Of a stretch of 5,933 nt of DNA, positions 1 through 5,036 are shown in pieces. Position 1 is the stretch's first letter; each line of letters opens with the position of its first letter. The stretch comes from Verrucomicrobiota bacterium (GTDB lineage: Bacteria; Verrucomicrobiota; Verrucomicrobiia; Limisphaerales; J093), in contig RFJD01000278.1 in NCBI GenBank assembly GCA_003695015.1, positions 1-5,933 on the forward strand, read 5' to 3'. The translations under genes and the position numbers were made by a program. The notes under the pieces were generated by a model. The model was not told the DNA's origin and did not search any database. It saw only the letters and a program-made list of their open reading frames with translations.

Positions 1-373
1 CCAGCGGGTGCAACCGGATCTTCAGCCGAAGCCCCTGGGGGGTCACGGCCAGCGCCGTCAATTCGCCGACGCGGGTGACGTTCCCGGGCAGCCGCCAGCA
101 GAGCCGGTCGCCGTCCACCTCCAAGCCCGCCCGTCCGGCCTGTTCGCGAAACAGCCCCAAGACGCGGGTCGCCAAGGCGCCCAAGAGGCGAAACCGAATC
201 GCCGGGCCGTCCAGCGCGAATTCGGCCAGCTCGACCGGCGCCGAAAACGGCCCCAAGCCCAGTCGCACCCGCAGCCGGTCCGCCCCGCATTCCACCGCGC
301 GGACCTCGGCGCGGCCCGCGAGGGCGGTTTCAAGGAGGCGGGCCAGATCGTCGTTGTTCAACAGCAATTCCAT
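1..373 (-). CDS. hypothetical protein, C-terminus cut off by window edge
   Basis: This open frame on the minus strand starts with ATG at 373-371 and stays open for 124 codons to base 2, where the window ends, so the C-terminus is missing. The protein begins MELLLNNDDLARLLETAL and alternates short hydrophobic strands with charged positions (for example RLRVRLGLGPF, then FALDGPAIRFRLLG). It looks like a soluble alpha/beta or beta-rich protein. I see no signal peptide, membrane helix or catalytic motif. I do not recognise the family and assign no function. The reading is supported by the unbroken frame, a protein-like composition, a possible promoter just upstream, and its position divergent to algH. 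The start has no good Shine-Dalgarno sequence. The frame stays open upstream of this ATG, but I saw no convincing earlier start. Confidence 0.65.
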   Translation of the reverse strand, partial: MELLLNNDDLARLLETALAGRAEVRAVECGADRLRVRLGLGPFSAPVELAEFALDGPAIRFRLLGALATRVLGLFREQAGRAGLEVDGDRLCWRLPGNVTRVGELTALAVTPQGLRLKIRLHPL

Positions 374-400
374 CGGCGTGGCCGGGGTCCCGGCGGGGCT

Positions 401-429
401 CTTCTCGGGTTTCCGGCCGGCCGGGTCAA
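401..429 (-). promoter_or_regulatory. candidate sigma-70-type promoter for the leftward gene
   Basis: Read on the minus strand, TTGACC (429-424) matches five of six bases of the -35 consensus. After a 17-base spacer comes GAGAAG (406-401), which matches three of six bases of TATAAT. Transcription would start near 394, giving a leader of about 20 bases before the ATG at 373. The spacing is good but the -10 is weak, so this is a candidate only. Confidence 0.35.
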
Positions 430-579
430 GTGTTGTCGGTGTCGCGGTCCTTCCGGTTCCGGCCCCCGCCCGCGGGCTGTTGGATTGCCTGCCGGGTCGG
501 GCTGTTGCAGATTGAGGGCGGATGGACAAAGCCCGGACCACCGCCGCGCCCCCGGGGCGCGGACGGGGAGGCCGGTGGC

Positions 580-584
580 GGAGG
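580..584 (+). promoter_or_regulatory. Shine-Dalgarno site deciding the algH start
   Basis: GGAGG lies four bases before the ATG at 589. It is the only strong Shine-Dalgarno sequence ahead of any gene in the window. It favours 589 over in-frame upstream starts, which would add an arginine/proline-rich tail not found in the family. Confidence 0.7.
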
Positions 585-588
585 AATC

Positions 589-1149
589 ATGGGCAAGACG
601 CACAAGTCACTCAAAGGCTACTTCCTCCTGGACGGGGGTAACCTAGCGGGGTCGTTTTTCCACCGCACGGTGGTGTTGATCTGCCACCACGACGAAAACG
701 GCGCCTTCGGATTGGTGCTCAACCGGGAGAGCGGCCACGCCGTGGGGGAGGCGCTGGTGGCGGACCTTGCCGAGCCCATCCGCGAACTCCCGCTGCTGGT
801 GGGTGGTCCGGTCCAGCCCCAGGCCATGAGCTTCCTGCACTCGGACGTTTTCCTCCCCGACGCCAACGTCATGCCGAACCTGCGCCTCGGGCACTCGGTC
901 GAGGAGCTGGTCGAGATCAGTGAATCCTGGTCGCCGACCAGCCGGCTGAAACTGTTCGCCGGCTATGCCGGTTGGGCCCCGGGCCAGCTCGAGGGGGAGC
1001 TGAAACGCAAGGCCTGGCTGGTCCATCCGGCCTCGCTCGAATTGATTTTCGACACCCCGCCCGGCGAACTCTGGCAGACGATCCTCCGGAGCAAGGGGCC
1101 GATTTACCGGCTCCTGGCCGAGTCGCCCGAGGACCTGAGCTGGAACTGA
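589..1149 (+). CDS. algH: YqgE/AlgH family protein (UPF0301)
   Basis: The protein has 186 residues, matching the usual 185-190 of the YqgE/AlgH family. Family hallmarks appear in order: a short N-terminal GYFLLDGGNL segment, the conserved block FHRTVVLICHHDENGAFGLV (about residues 24-43) ending in LNR, a GGPVQ turn (72-76), and the core block FAGYAGWAPGQLEGEL (123-138) followed by the KAWLV strand. The C-terminus has FDTPPGELW and a final GPIYRLL segment. The family is soluble and cytoplasmic. In Pseudomonas the name comes from an effect on alginate regulation, but the biochemical role is not settled, so a direct transcription-factor role should not be assumed. The start is fixed by GGAGG four bases upstream. 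It is transcribed divergently from the hypothetical gene on its left, and a GC hairpin lies about 90 bases after the stop. Confidence 0.93.
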   Translation: MGKTHKSLKGYFLLDGGNLAGSFFHRTVVLICHHDENGAFGLVLNRESGHAVGEALVADLAEPIRELPLLVGGPVQPQAMSFLHSDVFLPDANVMPNLRLGHSVEELVEISESWSPTSRLKLFAGYAGWAPGQLEGELKRKAWLVHPASLELIFDTPPGELWQTILRSKGPIYRLLAESPEDLSWN

Positions 1150-1152
1150 GCC

Positions 1153-1189
1153 GGGGGCGGTCCGCCAACCCGCCGGGCCGGCCGCCCCC
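1153..1189 (+). repeat. inverted repeat just after the algH stop
   Basis: GGGGGCGG (1153-1160) is perfectly complementary to CCGCCCCC (1182-1189). The stem can extend two more pairs inward through a G-U pair, leaving a loop of about 17 bases. It begins four bases after the algH stop. There is no following T run, so it may be an RNA 3'-end stabiliser or a weak terminator, or only a product of high GC. Confidence 0.35.
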
Positions 1190-1239
1190 ACGGCGTTTCG
1201 TCGCTGCCCGCCTGGCCTCCGGTTTTTCCCGACTCCGGC

Positions 1240-1258
1240 AGCCCCGCCCGGGGGCTTT
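1240..1258 (+). terminator. candidate intrinsic terminator of algH
   Basis: AGCCCC (1240-1245) and GGGGCT (1251-1256) form a perfect six-base-pair stem with a five-base loop. A short TTT run follows directly, overlapping the last stem base. The compact GC stem and its position between algH and the next candidate promoter fit an intrinsic terminator. The T run is short, so efficiency may be modest. Confidence 0.45.
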
Positions 1259-1262
1259 CCCG

Positions 1263-1292
1263 TTGACGCCCGGCGACCGCCCCTCCTAAGCT
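1263..1292 (+). promoter_or_regulatory. candidate promoter for the NDK-like gene
   Basis: TTGACG (1263-1268) matches five of six bases of the -35 consensus. The best downstream -10 candidates are CCTAAG (1285-1290, 16-base spacer) and TAAGCT (1287-1292, 18-base spacer), each matching three of six. Its place just after the terminator-like hairpin is sensible. Use of this site would give a 5' leader of about 190 bases. Confidence 0.35.
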
Positions 1293-1313
1293 GCGCGGCG
1301 TTTTGCAGGTAAA

Positions 1314-1380
1314 GGCCGGAAGGTCGGCCCGGCAGAGGTCCGTTTTCCGGCCTTTCCGGCATGTGGCAACGGAAAACGGA
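1314..1380 (+). repeat. two hairpins in the leader of the NDK-like gene
   Basis: The first hairpin is GGCCG (1314-1318) paired with CGGCC (1325-1329), extendable by one G-U pair to leave a four-base loop. The second is larger: TCCGTTTTCCG (1339-1349) is a perfect 11-base inverted repeat of CGGAAAACGGA (1370-1380), with a 20-base loop. The central T4/A4 blocks make it stand out from GC background. It could be an operator for a dimeric regulator or an RNA leader structure. No known riboswitch class is recognised. Confidence 0.45.
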
Positions 1381-1490
1381 ACGGCGTGGCGGCGAAGGAG
1401 GCTGGCGGAACGACGCCCCGGGCCCCGACCACGGAGCCGGGCTGGCGAGGCAACCAGCGGCCGACGGCGCCCGCCGAGCAATGGAACTCT

Positions 1491-2660
1491 ATGGCTGAAC
1501 AACTGGCTTACGCTTTGCTGACCCCTCACTCGCTGTTGCGCAGTCGCACCGGCGGCATCATCACCCGGCTCATCGCCCGCACCGGCCTGGATCTGGTGGG
1601 CGCCCGCATGTTCGCCCCCAGCCCCGAGCTGGTGAAGGAATACGCCGAGACCGTCATCTCGAAGAACGACCCCCAGGAACCCCGGGTGCAGGAGTTGCTC
1701 CGGGATTATGTGCTCCAGCAATTCGCCCCGGACAGCACCGGCCGGCGCAAGCGCGTCATGATGCTGCTCTTCCACGGCGAGGATGCCGTCCGCAAGGTCC
1801 GCGATGTCGTCGGCTTCTTCGTCCCCGGCAAATACAGCGGTCAGAGCATCCGCGACACCTACGGGGATCTGGTCTTGGACGAGAACGGCAACGTCCGTTA
1901 CTTCGAGCCGGCGGTGTACGCCGCGCCCACCGTCGAGGAGGCCGAACGCAATCTCAAGATCTGGCTGAAGTACTCGGACACCGACGGCGGCGTGCTGGAG
2001 AACGTCATCGCGTACGAACCGGGTGAAAAGCCTGAGCGGACGCTGGTTCTGCTCAAGCCGGACAACTTCCGCTTCGCCTCCGGCCGGCCGGGCAACATGA
2101 TCGACTACTTCTCCCGGACCGGCCTCTACATCGTTGGCATCAAGCTGCACCGGATGAGCGTGGCCCAGGCCATCGAGTTTTACGGCCCGGTGCGGGAGGT
2201 GCTGCGCACCAAGCTCAAGGGCATGGTCGGCGAACAGGCCCGCACGGCCATCGAACAGGCCTTGGGCTTCACCGTGCCCCCGGAGGTGGAAAAGAAGCTG
2301 GGCGAGCTGCTGTGCCCGTTTTTCGGCGACCATCAGTTCGAAAACATCGTCGAGTTCATGTCCGGCCGCCGGCCCAGCCAGACGCCGCTGGAGGAACGGG
2401 ACGCCCCCGGCACCGAGAAGTGCATCGCCCTCGTGTACGAGGGGGTCAACGCCGTGGCCAAGATCCGCGACGTCCTCGGACCGACCGACCCCACCAAGGC
2501 CCCTCCGGGCTCGATCCGCCGCGAGTTCGGCTCGAACGTCATGGTCAACGCCGCCCATGCCAGCGACTCGGTCGAAAACGCCGAGCGCGAGATGCGCATC
2601 GTCAACGTCGGCGAAAACCAGTTGAAGCGCGTGGCCGAGGCGTACTTTGGCGCCTTGTAG
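1491..2660 (+). CDS. tandem nucleoside-diphosphate-kinase-like protein
   Basis: This 389-residue protein holds two NDK-like domains, whereas a normal bacterial NDK has about 140 residues and one domain. NDK moves the gamma-phosphate from one nucleoside triphosphate to another diphosphate through a phospho-histidine. The second domain (about 181-372) keeps the key residues: Lys189 in LLKPD, Tyr231, Arg326, Thr332, Arg343 in PGSIRREFG, Asn353, and the phospho-accepting His356 in NAAHASDS. The first domain (about 4-157) keeps the fold pattern, including SIRDTYGD and VEEAERNL, but has Thr11 in place of the lysine and Tyr143 in place of the histidine, so it should be inactive. The second domain carries about 45 extra residues (around 233-277) and a smaller insertion (around 293-308). 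The ATG at 1491 is chosen because homology begins at once. The in-frame GTG at 1386 would add 35 disordered-looking residues. No good Shine-Dalgarno is present, and an overlapping five-codon mini-frame (1481-1498) spans the start. Catalytic activity is inferred from residues only. Confidence 0.82.
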   Translation: MAEQLAYALLTPHSLLRSRTGGIITRLIARTGLDLVGARMFAPSPELVKEYAETVISKNDPQEPRVQELLRDYVLQQFAPDSTGRRKRVMMLLFHGEDAVRKVRDVVGFFVPGKYSGQSIRDTYGDLVLDENGNVRYFEPAVYAAPTVEEAERNLKIWLKYSDTDGGVLENVIAYEPGEKPERTLVLLKPDNFRFASGRPGNMIDYFSRTGLYIVGIKLHRMSVAQAIEFYGPVREVLRTKLKGMVGEQARTAIEQALGFTVPPEVEKKLGELLCPFFGDHQFENIVEFMSGRRPSQTPLEERDAPGTEKCIALVYEGVNAVAKIRDVLGPTDPTKAPPGSIRREFGSNVMVNAAHASDSVENAEREMRIVNVGENQLKRVAEAYFGAL

Positions 2661-2673
2661 GAATTCTCCGCCG

Positions 2674-2704
2674 CCGGGCGGCCGGTTGCGCGCCGGCCGC
2701 CCGG
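2674..2704 (+). repeat. perfect 12-bp hairpin between the NDK-like and MFS genes
   Basis: CCGGGCGGCCGG (2674-2685) is exactly complementary to CCGGCCGCCCGG (2693-2704) around a seven-base loop. It lies 13 bases after the stop of the NDK-like gene and 35 bases before the MFS start. No T run follows, so it does not look like a standard intrinsic terminator. It could stabilise the upstream mRNA end, attenuate transcription, or terminate in a U-independent way. Confidence 0.55.
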
Positions 2705-2739
2705 GGGCCTCGACCGCCAACCCCGGATCCTCAACGCAA

Positions 2740-4104
2740 ATGACGGCTCCCCTCCCCACCGCCCCCGAGAAGAAAGGCAGCGTGTTCGACGGCGTCACCT
2801 TCTACCACTGGATGGTGGTGATCGTGGCCTCGGCCGGCTGGTTGTTCGACTGCATGGACCAGCGGTTGTTCGTGCTGGCCCGGGAGTCGGCGTTGAAAGA
2901 AATGCTGGCCGGCAACGCCGACGCCCTGGCCAACCTCAAGGCCTACATCGGCACGGCCACCACGAGCATGATCCTGGGGTGGGCCACCGGCGGCATCATC
3001 TTCGGGATGATGAGCGACAAGATCGGCCGGGTGAAAACGATGGTGGCCACCCTGCTGACCTACTCGATCTTCACCGGGTTGTGCGGCTTGGCTCATTCCT
3101 GGCAGGTGTTCACCCTCTACCGTTTCCTGGTGGGACTGGGCGTGGGCGGCATGTTTGGCGCGGCCACCACGTTGGTGGCCGAGAGCGTGCCCGGCAATTT
3201 CCGCTCGATGGCGCTGGGCTCGCTCCAGGCCCTCTCCGCCACGGGCAACATCATGGGTTCGGCCATCAGCATCAAGATTCCCCCGGGGATGGAGAACTTC
3301 TGGGGCGACATGGCCGGATGGCGGGTCTTGTTTTTCGTGGGCATCCTGCCGGCCATCCTGGTGGCGCCCATCGTCATCTTCCTCCGGGAGCCGGAGGCAT
3401 GGAAGCAGGCGCGCCAGCACGCCCGGGAGGACAGTTCCCGCTCCATGGGCTCGGTGCGCGACTTGTTTGCCCACCGGCGCTGGCGGCACCACACGATCAT
3501 CGGGCTGCTGTTGGGGGTCTCCGGCATGGTGGGTCTGTGGGGCATCGGTTTCTTCTCGCCGGAACTGGTGAGCGAGGCCCTCAAGGGCGAGCCACAGGAG
3601 GTGGTGGACCGGGTGCGGAGCATCGGGACCCTGCTGCAGGACGTCGGTTCGTTCACGGGCATGCTCACCTTCACCTTCGTGGCCTCCTACCTGAGCCGTC
3701 GGATTGCCTTCCTGGGCGCCTTTGCCCTTTGCCTGGTCACCACGATCTTCGTCTTCTACTCGCTGAATTCGGCCTCGGACGCCTACTGGATGCTGCCGAT
3801 GATGGGCTTCGCCCAACTGGCGGTGTTCGCCGGCTACTCGATCTACTTCCCCGAGCTGTTCCCGACGCGCTTGCGGGGAACGGGCGTGGGGTTCTGCTAC
3901 AACACGGTGCGTTACCTGGCGGCCCCGGCGCCGATGTTGCTCGGGTACCTGAGCCGGGCGATGAGCTTCCGGTCGGCCGCGATCGTGATGGCGTTCATTT
4001 ACGTGGTCGGCATGGTGGCCCTCATCTGGGCGCCGGAGACCAAGGGCCAGCCGCTGCCGGAAGAGGACCTGCCGGCTGGGGCCGCGGACAAGCTTGCTTC
4101 CTGA
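2740..4104 (+). CDS. major facilitator superfamily transporter
   Basis: This 454-residue inner-membrane protein has about 12 hydrophobic helices, estimated near residues 23-40, 73-91, 100-118, 122-147, 157-180, 195-215, 251-275, 300-316, 321-342, 346-368, 380-402 and 411-431. The MFS signature between helices 2 and 3 is clear: GMMSDKIGRVK (89-99). Helix 4 carries RFLVGLGVGGMFGA followed by AES, as in sugar- and organic-acid-type carriers. The second half has YFPELFPTRLRGTG (369-382), and the end has PETKGQPLP, resembling the PETKG motif of sugar porters. Helix 1 carries Asp37 and Asp40, and a long outer loop of about 30 residues (41-72) follows. The substrate cannot be named from sequence; a sugar or carboxylate driven by an ion gradient is the family expectation. 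The ATG at 2740 is chosen because the sequence upstream is proline/arginine-rich and overlaps the previous gene. No convincing Shine-Dalgarno or separate promoter is visible. Confidence 0.9.
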   Translation: MTAPLPTAPEKKGSVFDGVTFYHWMVVIVASAGWLFDCMDQRLFVLARESALKEMLAGNADALANLKAYIGTATTSMILGWATGGIIFGMMSDKIGRVKTMVATLLTYSIFTGLCGLAHSWQVFTLYRFLVGLGVGGMFGAATTLVAESVPGNFRSMALGSLQALSATGNIMGSAISIKIPPGMENFWGDMAGWRVLFFVGILPAILVAPIVIFLREPEAWKQARQHAREDSSRSMGSVRDLFAHRRWRHHTIIGLLLGVSGMVGLWGIGFFSPELVSEALKGEPQEVVDRVRSIGTLLQDVGSFTGMLTFTFVASYLSRRIAFLGAFALCLVTTIFVFYSLNSASDAYWMLPMMGFAQLAVFAGYSIYFPELFPTRLRGTGVGFCYNTVRYLAAPAPMLLGYLSRAMSFRSAAIVMAFIYVVGMVALIWAPETKGQPLPEEDLPAGAADKLAS

Positions 4105-4144
4105 CCGAGCCGAACGCAGCTTGATCGGAACGGCGGGCGTCCAT

Positions 4145-4229
4145 GCGCGCGTGGCGGAATTGGCAGACGCGCCAGACTTAGGATCTGGTCCCGCAAGGGG
4201 TGGAGGTTCGAGTCCTCTCGCGCGCACCA
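4145..4229 (+). tRNA. tRNA-Leu, anticodon UAG, with encoded CCA
   Basis: The 85-base cloverleaf is complete. The acceptor stem is GCGCGCG (4145-4151) with CGCGCGC (4219-4225). The discriminator A is at 4226 and an encoded CCA at 4227-4229. The anticodon stem CCAGA/TCTGG (4172-4176, 4184-4188) holds the loop CTTAGGA, giving anticodon UAG at 4179-4181, which reads CUA and other CUN leucine codons. A long variable arm (CCC, GCAA loop, GGG) marks a class II tRNA. The T arm is GGAGG, TTCGAGT, CCTCT with one G-U pair. It lies 40 bases after the MFS stop. Confidence 0.97.
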
Positions 4230-4237
4230 CGCCCCCC

Positions 4238-4255
4238 CGCGGCCCTGGGCCCGCG
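4238..4255 (+). terminator. weak hairpin after tRNA-Leu
   Basis: CGCGG (4238-4242) pairs with CCGCG (4251-4255), and a few further pairs may form inside with a bulge. A C run precedes it and no T run follows. The location just after the tRNA suggests 3'-end formation or processing, but the high GC content makes chance pairing likely. Confidence 0.22.
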
Positions 4256-4322
4256 CGGTCGGCGGGCACGATGAGGGGCGGGCGGTTCCCCGGTTTGCGC
4301 TTTGTTTTGCCGGCCTTCGGGG

Positions 4323-4328
4323 TTTAAT
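4323..4328 (+). promoter_or_regulatory. candidate -10 element directly before hisB
   Basis: TTTAAT matches five of six bases of the TATAAT consensus and sits in one of the few AT-rich spots in the window. It ends nine bases before the hisB ATG. The only -35-like sequence is weak (TTGTTT at 4302-4307, 15-base spacer). A start 7-10 bases downstream falls at 4335-4338, on or next to the hisB start codon, so the mRNA would be leaderless or nearly so. Confidence 0.4.
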
Positions 4329-4337
4329 TCGCCGCTG

Positions 4338-5006
4338 ATGAAGAGCCGCCGAGCCGAGATCCGACGCGAGACCGCCGAGACGCGCATCCACCTGCGGTTG
4401 CGGATCGACGGGCATGGCCGGGCGACGGTCCGGACGGGGATCCCCTTTTTCGACCACATGCTCGACCTGTTCGCGCGGCACTCGAGGGTGGACTTGGACT
4501 TGGAGTGCCAGGGGGACCTGGAGGTGGACGCCCACCACACGGTGGAGGATTGCGGGCTGGCGCTGGGGCAGGCTTTCTGCCAGGCCCTCGGGGACCGGAG
4601 GGGCATCCGCCGGTACGGGACGGGGTTCGACCCGCGGAATCCGTTCACCGGCGAGGCCTATGTGCCGATGGACGAGTGTCTGGCGCGGTGTGTGATCGAC
4701 TTCAGCGGGCGGCCGTACCTGGTGTGGCGGGGCATGGACGGCCACGCCTACCGCCGGCTTACGCTGGAGGAACGCACCCAGGACATGTCCAGCGCCTTCC
4801 GGTTCGGGCTGGCAAAGGAGTTTTTCCAGGCCTTTGCCAACGAGGCGCGGTGCAACCTGCACCTGGAACTGCTCTACGGCGAGGAGCCGCACCACATCGT
4901 CGAGGCCCTGTTCAAGGCCTTCGCCCGGGCGGTGGACGAGGCCTGCCGGCGGGATCCCCGCCTGCGGGGGCAGGTGCCCAGCACCAAAGGCACCCTGACG
5001 TCCTGA
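4338..5006 (+). CDS. hisB: imidazoleglycerol-phosphate dehydratase
   Basis: HisB removes water from imidazoleglycerol phosphate to form imidazoleacetol phosphate in histidine biosynthesis. It is a cytoplasmic manganese enzyme that normally assembles as a 24-mer. Family marks are plain: TGIPFFDHMLDLFARH (33-48), the first metal motif DAHHTVED (64-71), VPMDE (109-113), FSGRPYLV (122-129), the second metal motif HHIVEALFKAFARA (185-198), and the terminal PSTKGTL. It is a stand-alone dehydratase with no phosphatase domain. At 222 residues it exceeds the usual 195-200 because of two insertions: about 11 residues after RRYG (near 95-106) and about 12 after the GRPYLVW strand (near 131-143). The ATG at 4338 is chosen because the canonical AEIRRETAET start follows; the earlier in-frame TTG at 4302 adds non-family residues. 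No Shine-Dalgarno is visible and a -10-like box lies nine bases upstream. No other his genes are in the window. Confidence 0.95.
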   Translation: MKSRRAEIRRETAETRIHLRLRIDGHGRATVRTGIPFFDHMLDLFARHSRVDLDLECQGDLEVDAHHTVEDCGLALGQAFCQALGDRRGIRRYGTGFDPRNPFTGEAYVPMDECLARCVIDFSGRPYLVWRGMDGHAYRRLTLEERTQDMSSAFRFGLAKEFFQAFANEARCNLHLELLYGEEPHHIVEALFKAFARAVDEACRRDPRLRGQVPSTKGTLTS

Positions 5007-5011
5007 ATAGT

Positions 5012-5023
5012 CCCCGGCCGGGG
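5012..5023 (+). repeat. 12-base perfect palindrome between hisB and the sigma gene
   Basis: CCCCGGCCGGGG reads the same on both strands and fills much of the 30-base gap between the hisB stop and the sigma factor ATG. It could be an operator half-site pair or a small hairpin affecting translation of the sigma gene. With the high GC content, chance is also possible. Confidence 0.3.
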
Positions 5024-5036
5024 CTCGTCGAACACC

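Larger units (their letters stand above)
1150..1490 (+). other. 341-base non-coding region between algH and the NDK-like gene
   Basis: No credible gene lies here. The stretch contains two terminator-like hairpins behind algH (1153-1189 and 1240-1256), a possible promoter from 1263, and a predicted leader of about 190 bases with two hairpins (1314-1329 and 1339-1380). Open frames crossing it have arginine/proline-rich translations typical of non-coding GC-rich DNA. A GTG at 1386 is in frame with the downstream gene but gives an implausible extension. Confidence 0.6.

Noticed and set aside
8..646. A plus-strand open frame over the left-edge gene and the divergent gap
   Set aside because: The translation is Arg/Pro/Gly-rich without domain features and overlaps the algH start in another frame. 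The minus-strand frame from 373 looks far more protein-like.
1386..1490. An upstream GTG start adding 35 residues to the NDK-like protein
   Set aside because: The extra residues are disordered-looking (Pro, Thr, Gly, Arg-rich) and precede the first conserved strand, which starts right after the ATG at 1491. I cannot exclude it without conservation data.
1481..1498. A five-codon mini-frame (ATG to TGA) overlapping the NDK-like start codon
   Set aside because: It could in principle couple translation, but there is no Shine-Dalgarno ahead of it and a frame this short arises easily by chance.
1303..1521. A 72-codon plus-strand frame in the leader of the NDK-like gene
   Set aside because: It begins at a TTG, is extremely arginine-rich and runs through the hairpin, with no sign of being a real leader peptide.
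1104..2798. A 564-codon minus-strand open frame opposite the NDK-like gene
   Set aside because: The plus strand has clear NDK motifs. The minus frame has no recognisable domain and mirrors the plus-strand codon pattern.
2731..4269. A 512-codon minus-strand open frame opposite the MFS gene
   Set aside because: The translation is rich in His, Gln and Gly with no hydrophobic core, whereas the plus strand encodes a textbook MFS protein.
4094..4327. A plus-strand open frame whose translation includes VAELADAPDLGS and SSPLART
   Set aside because: It is the well-known false protein produced by translating a leucine tRNA gene; the cloverleaf at 4145-4229 explains it.
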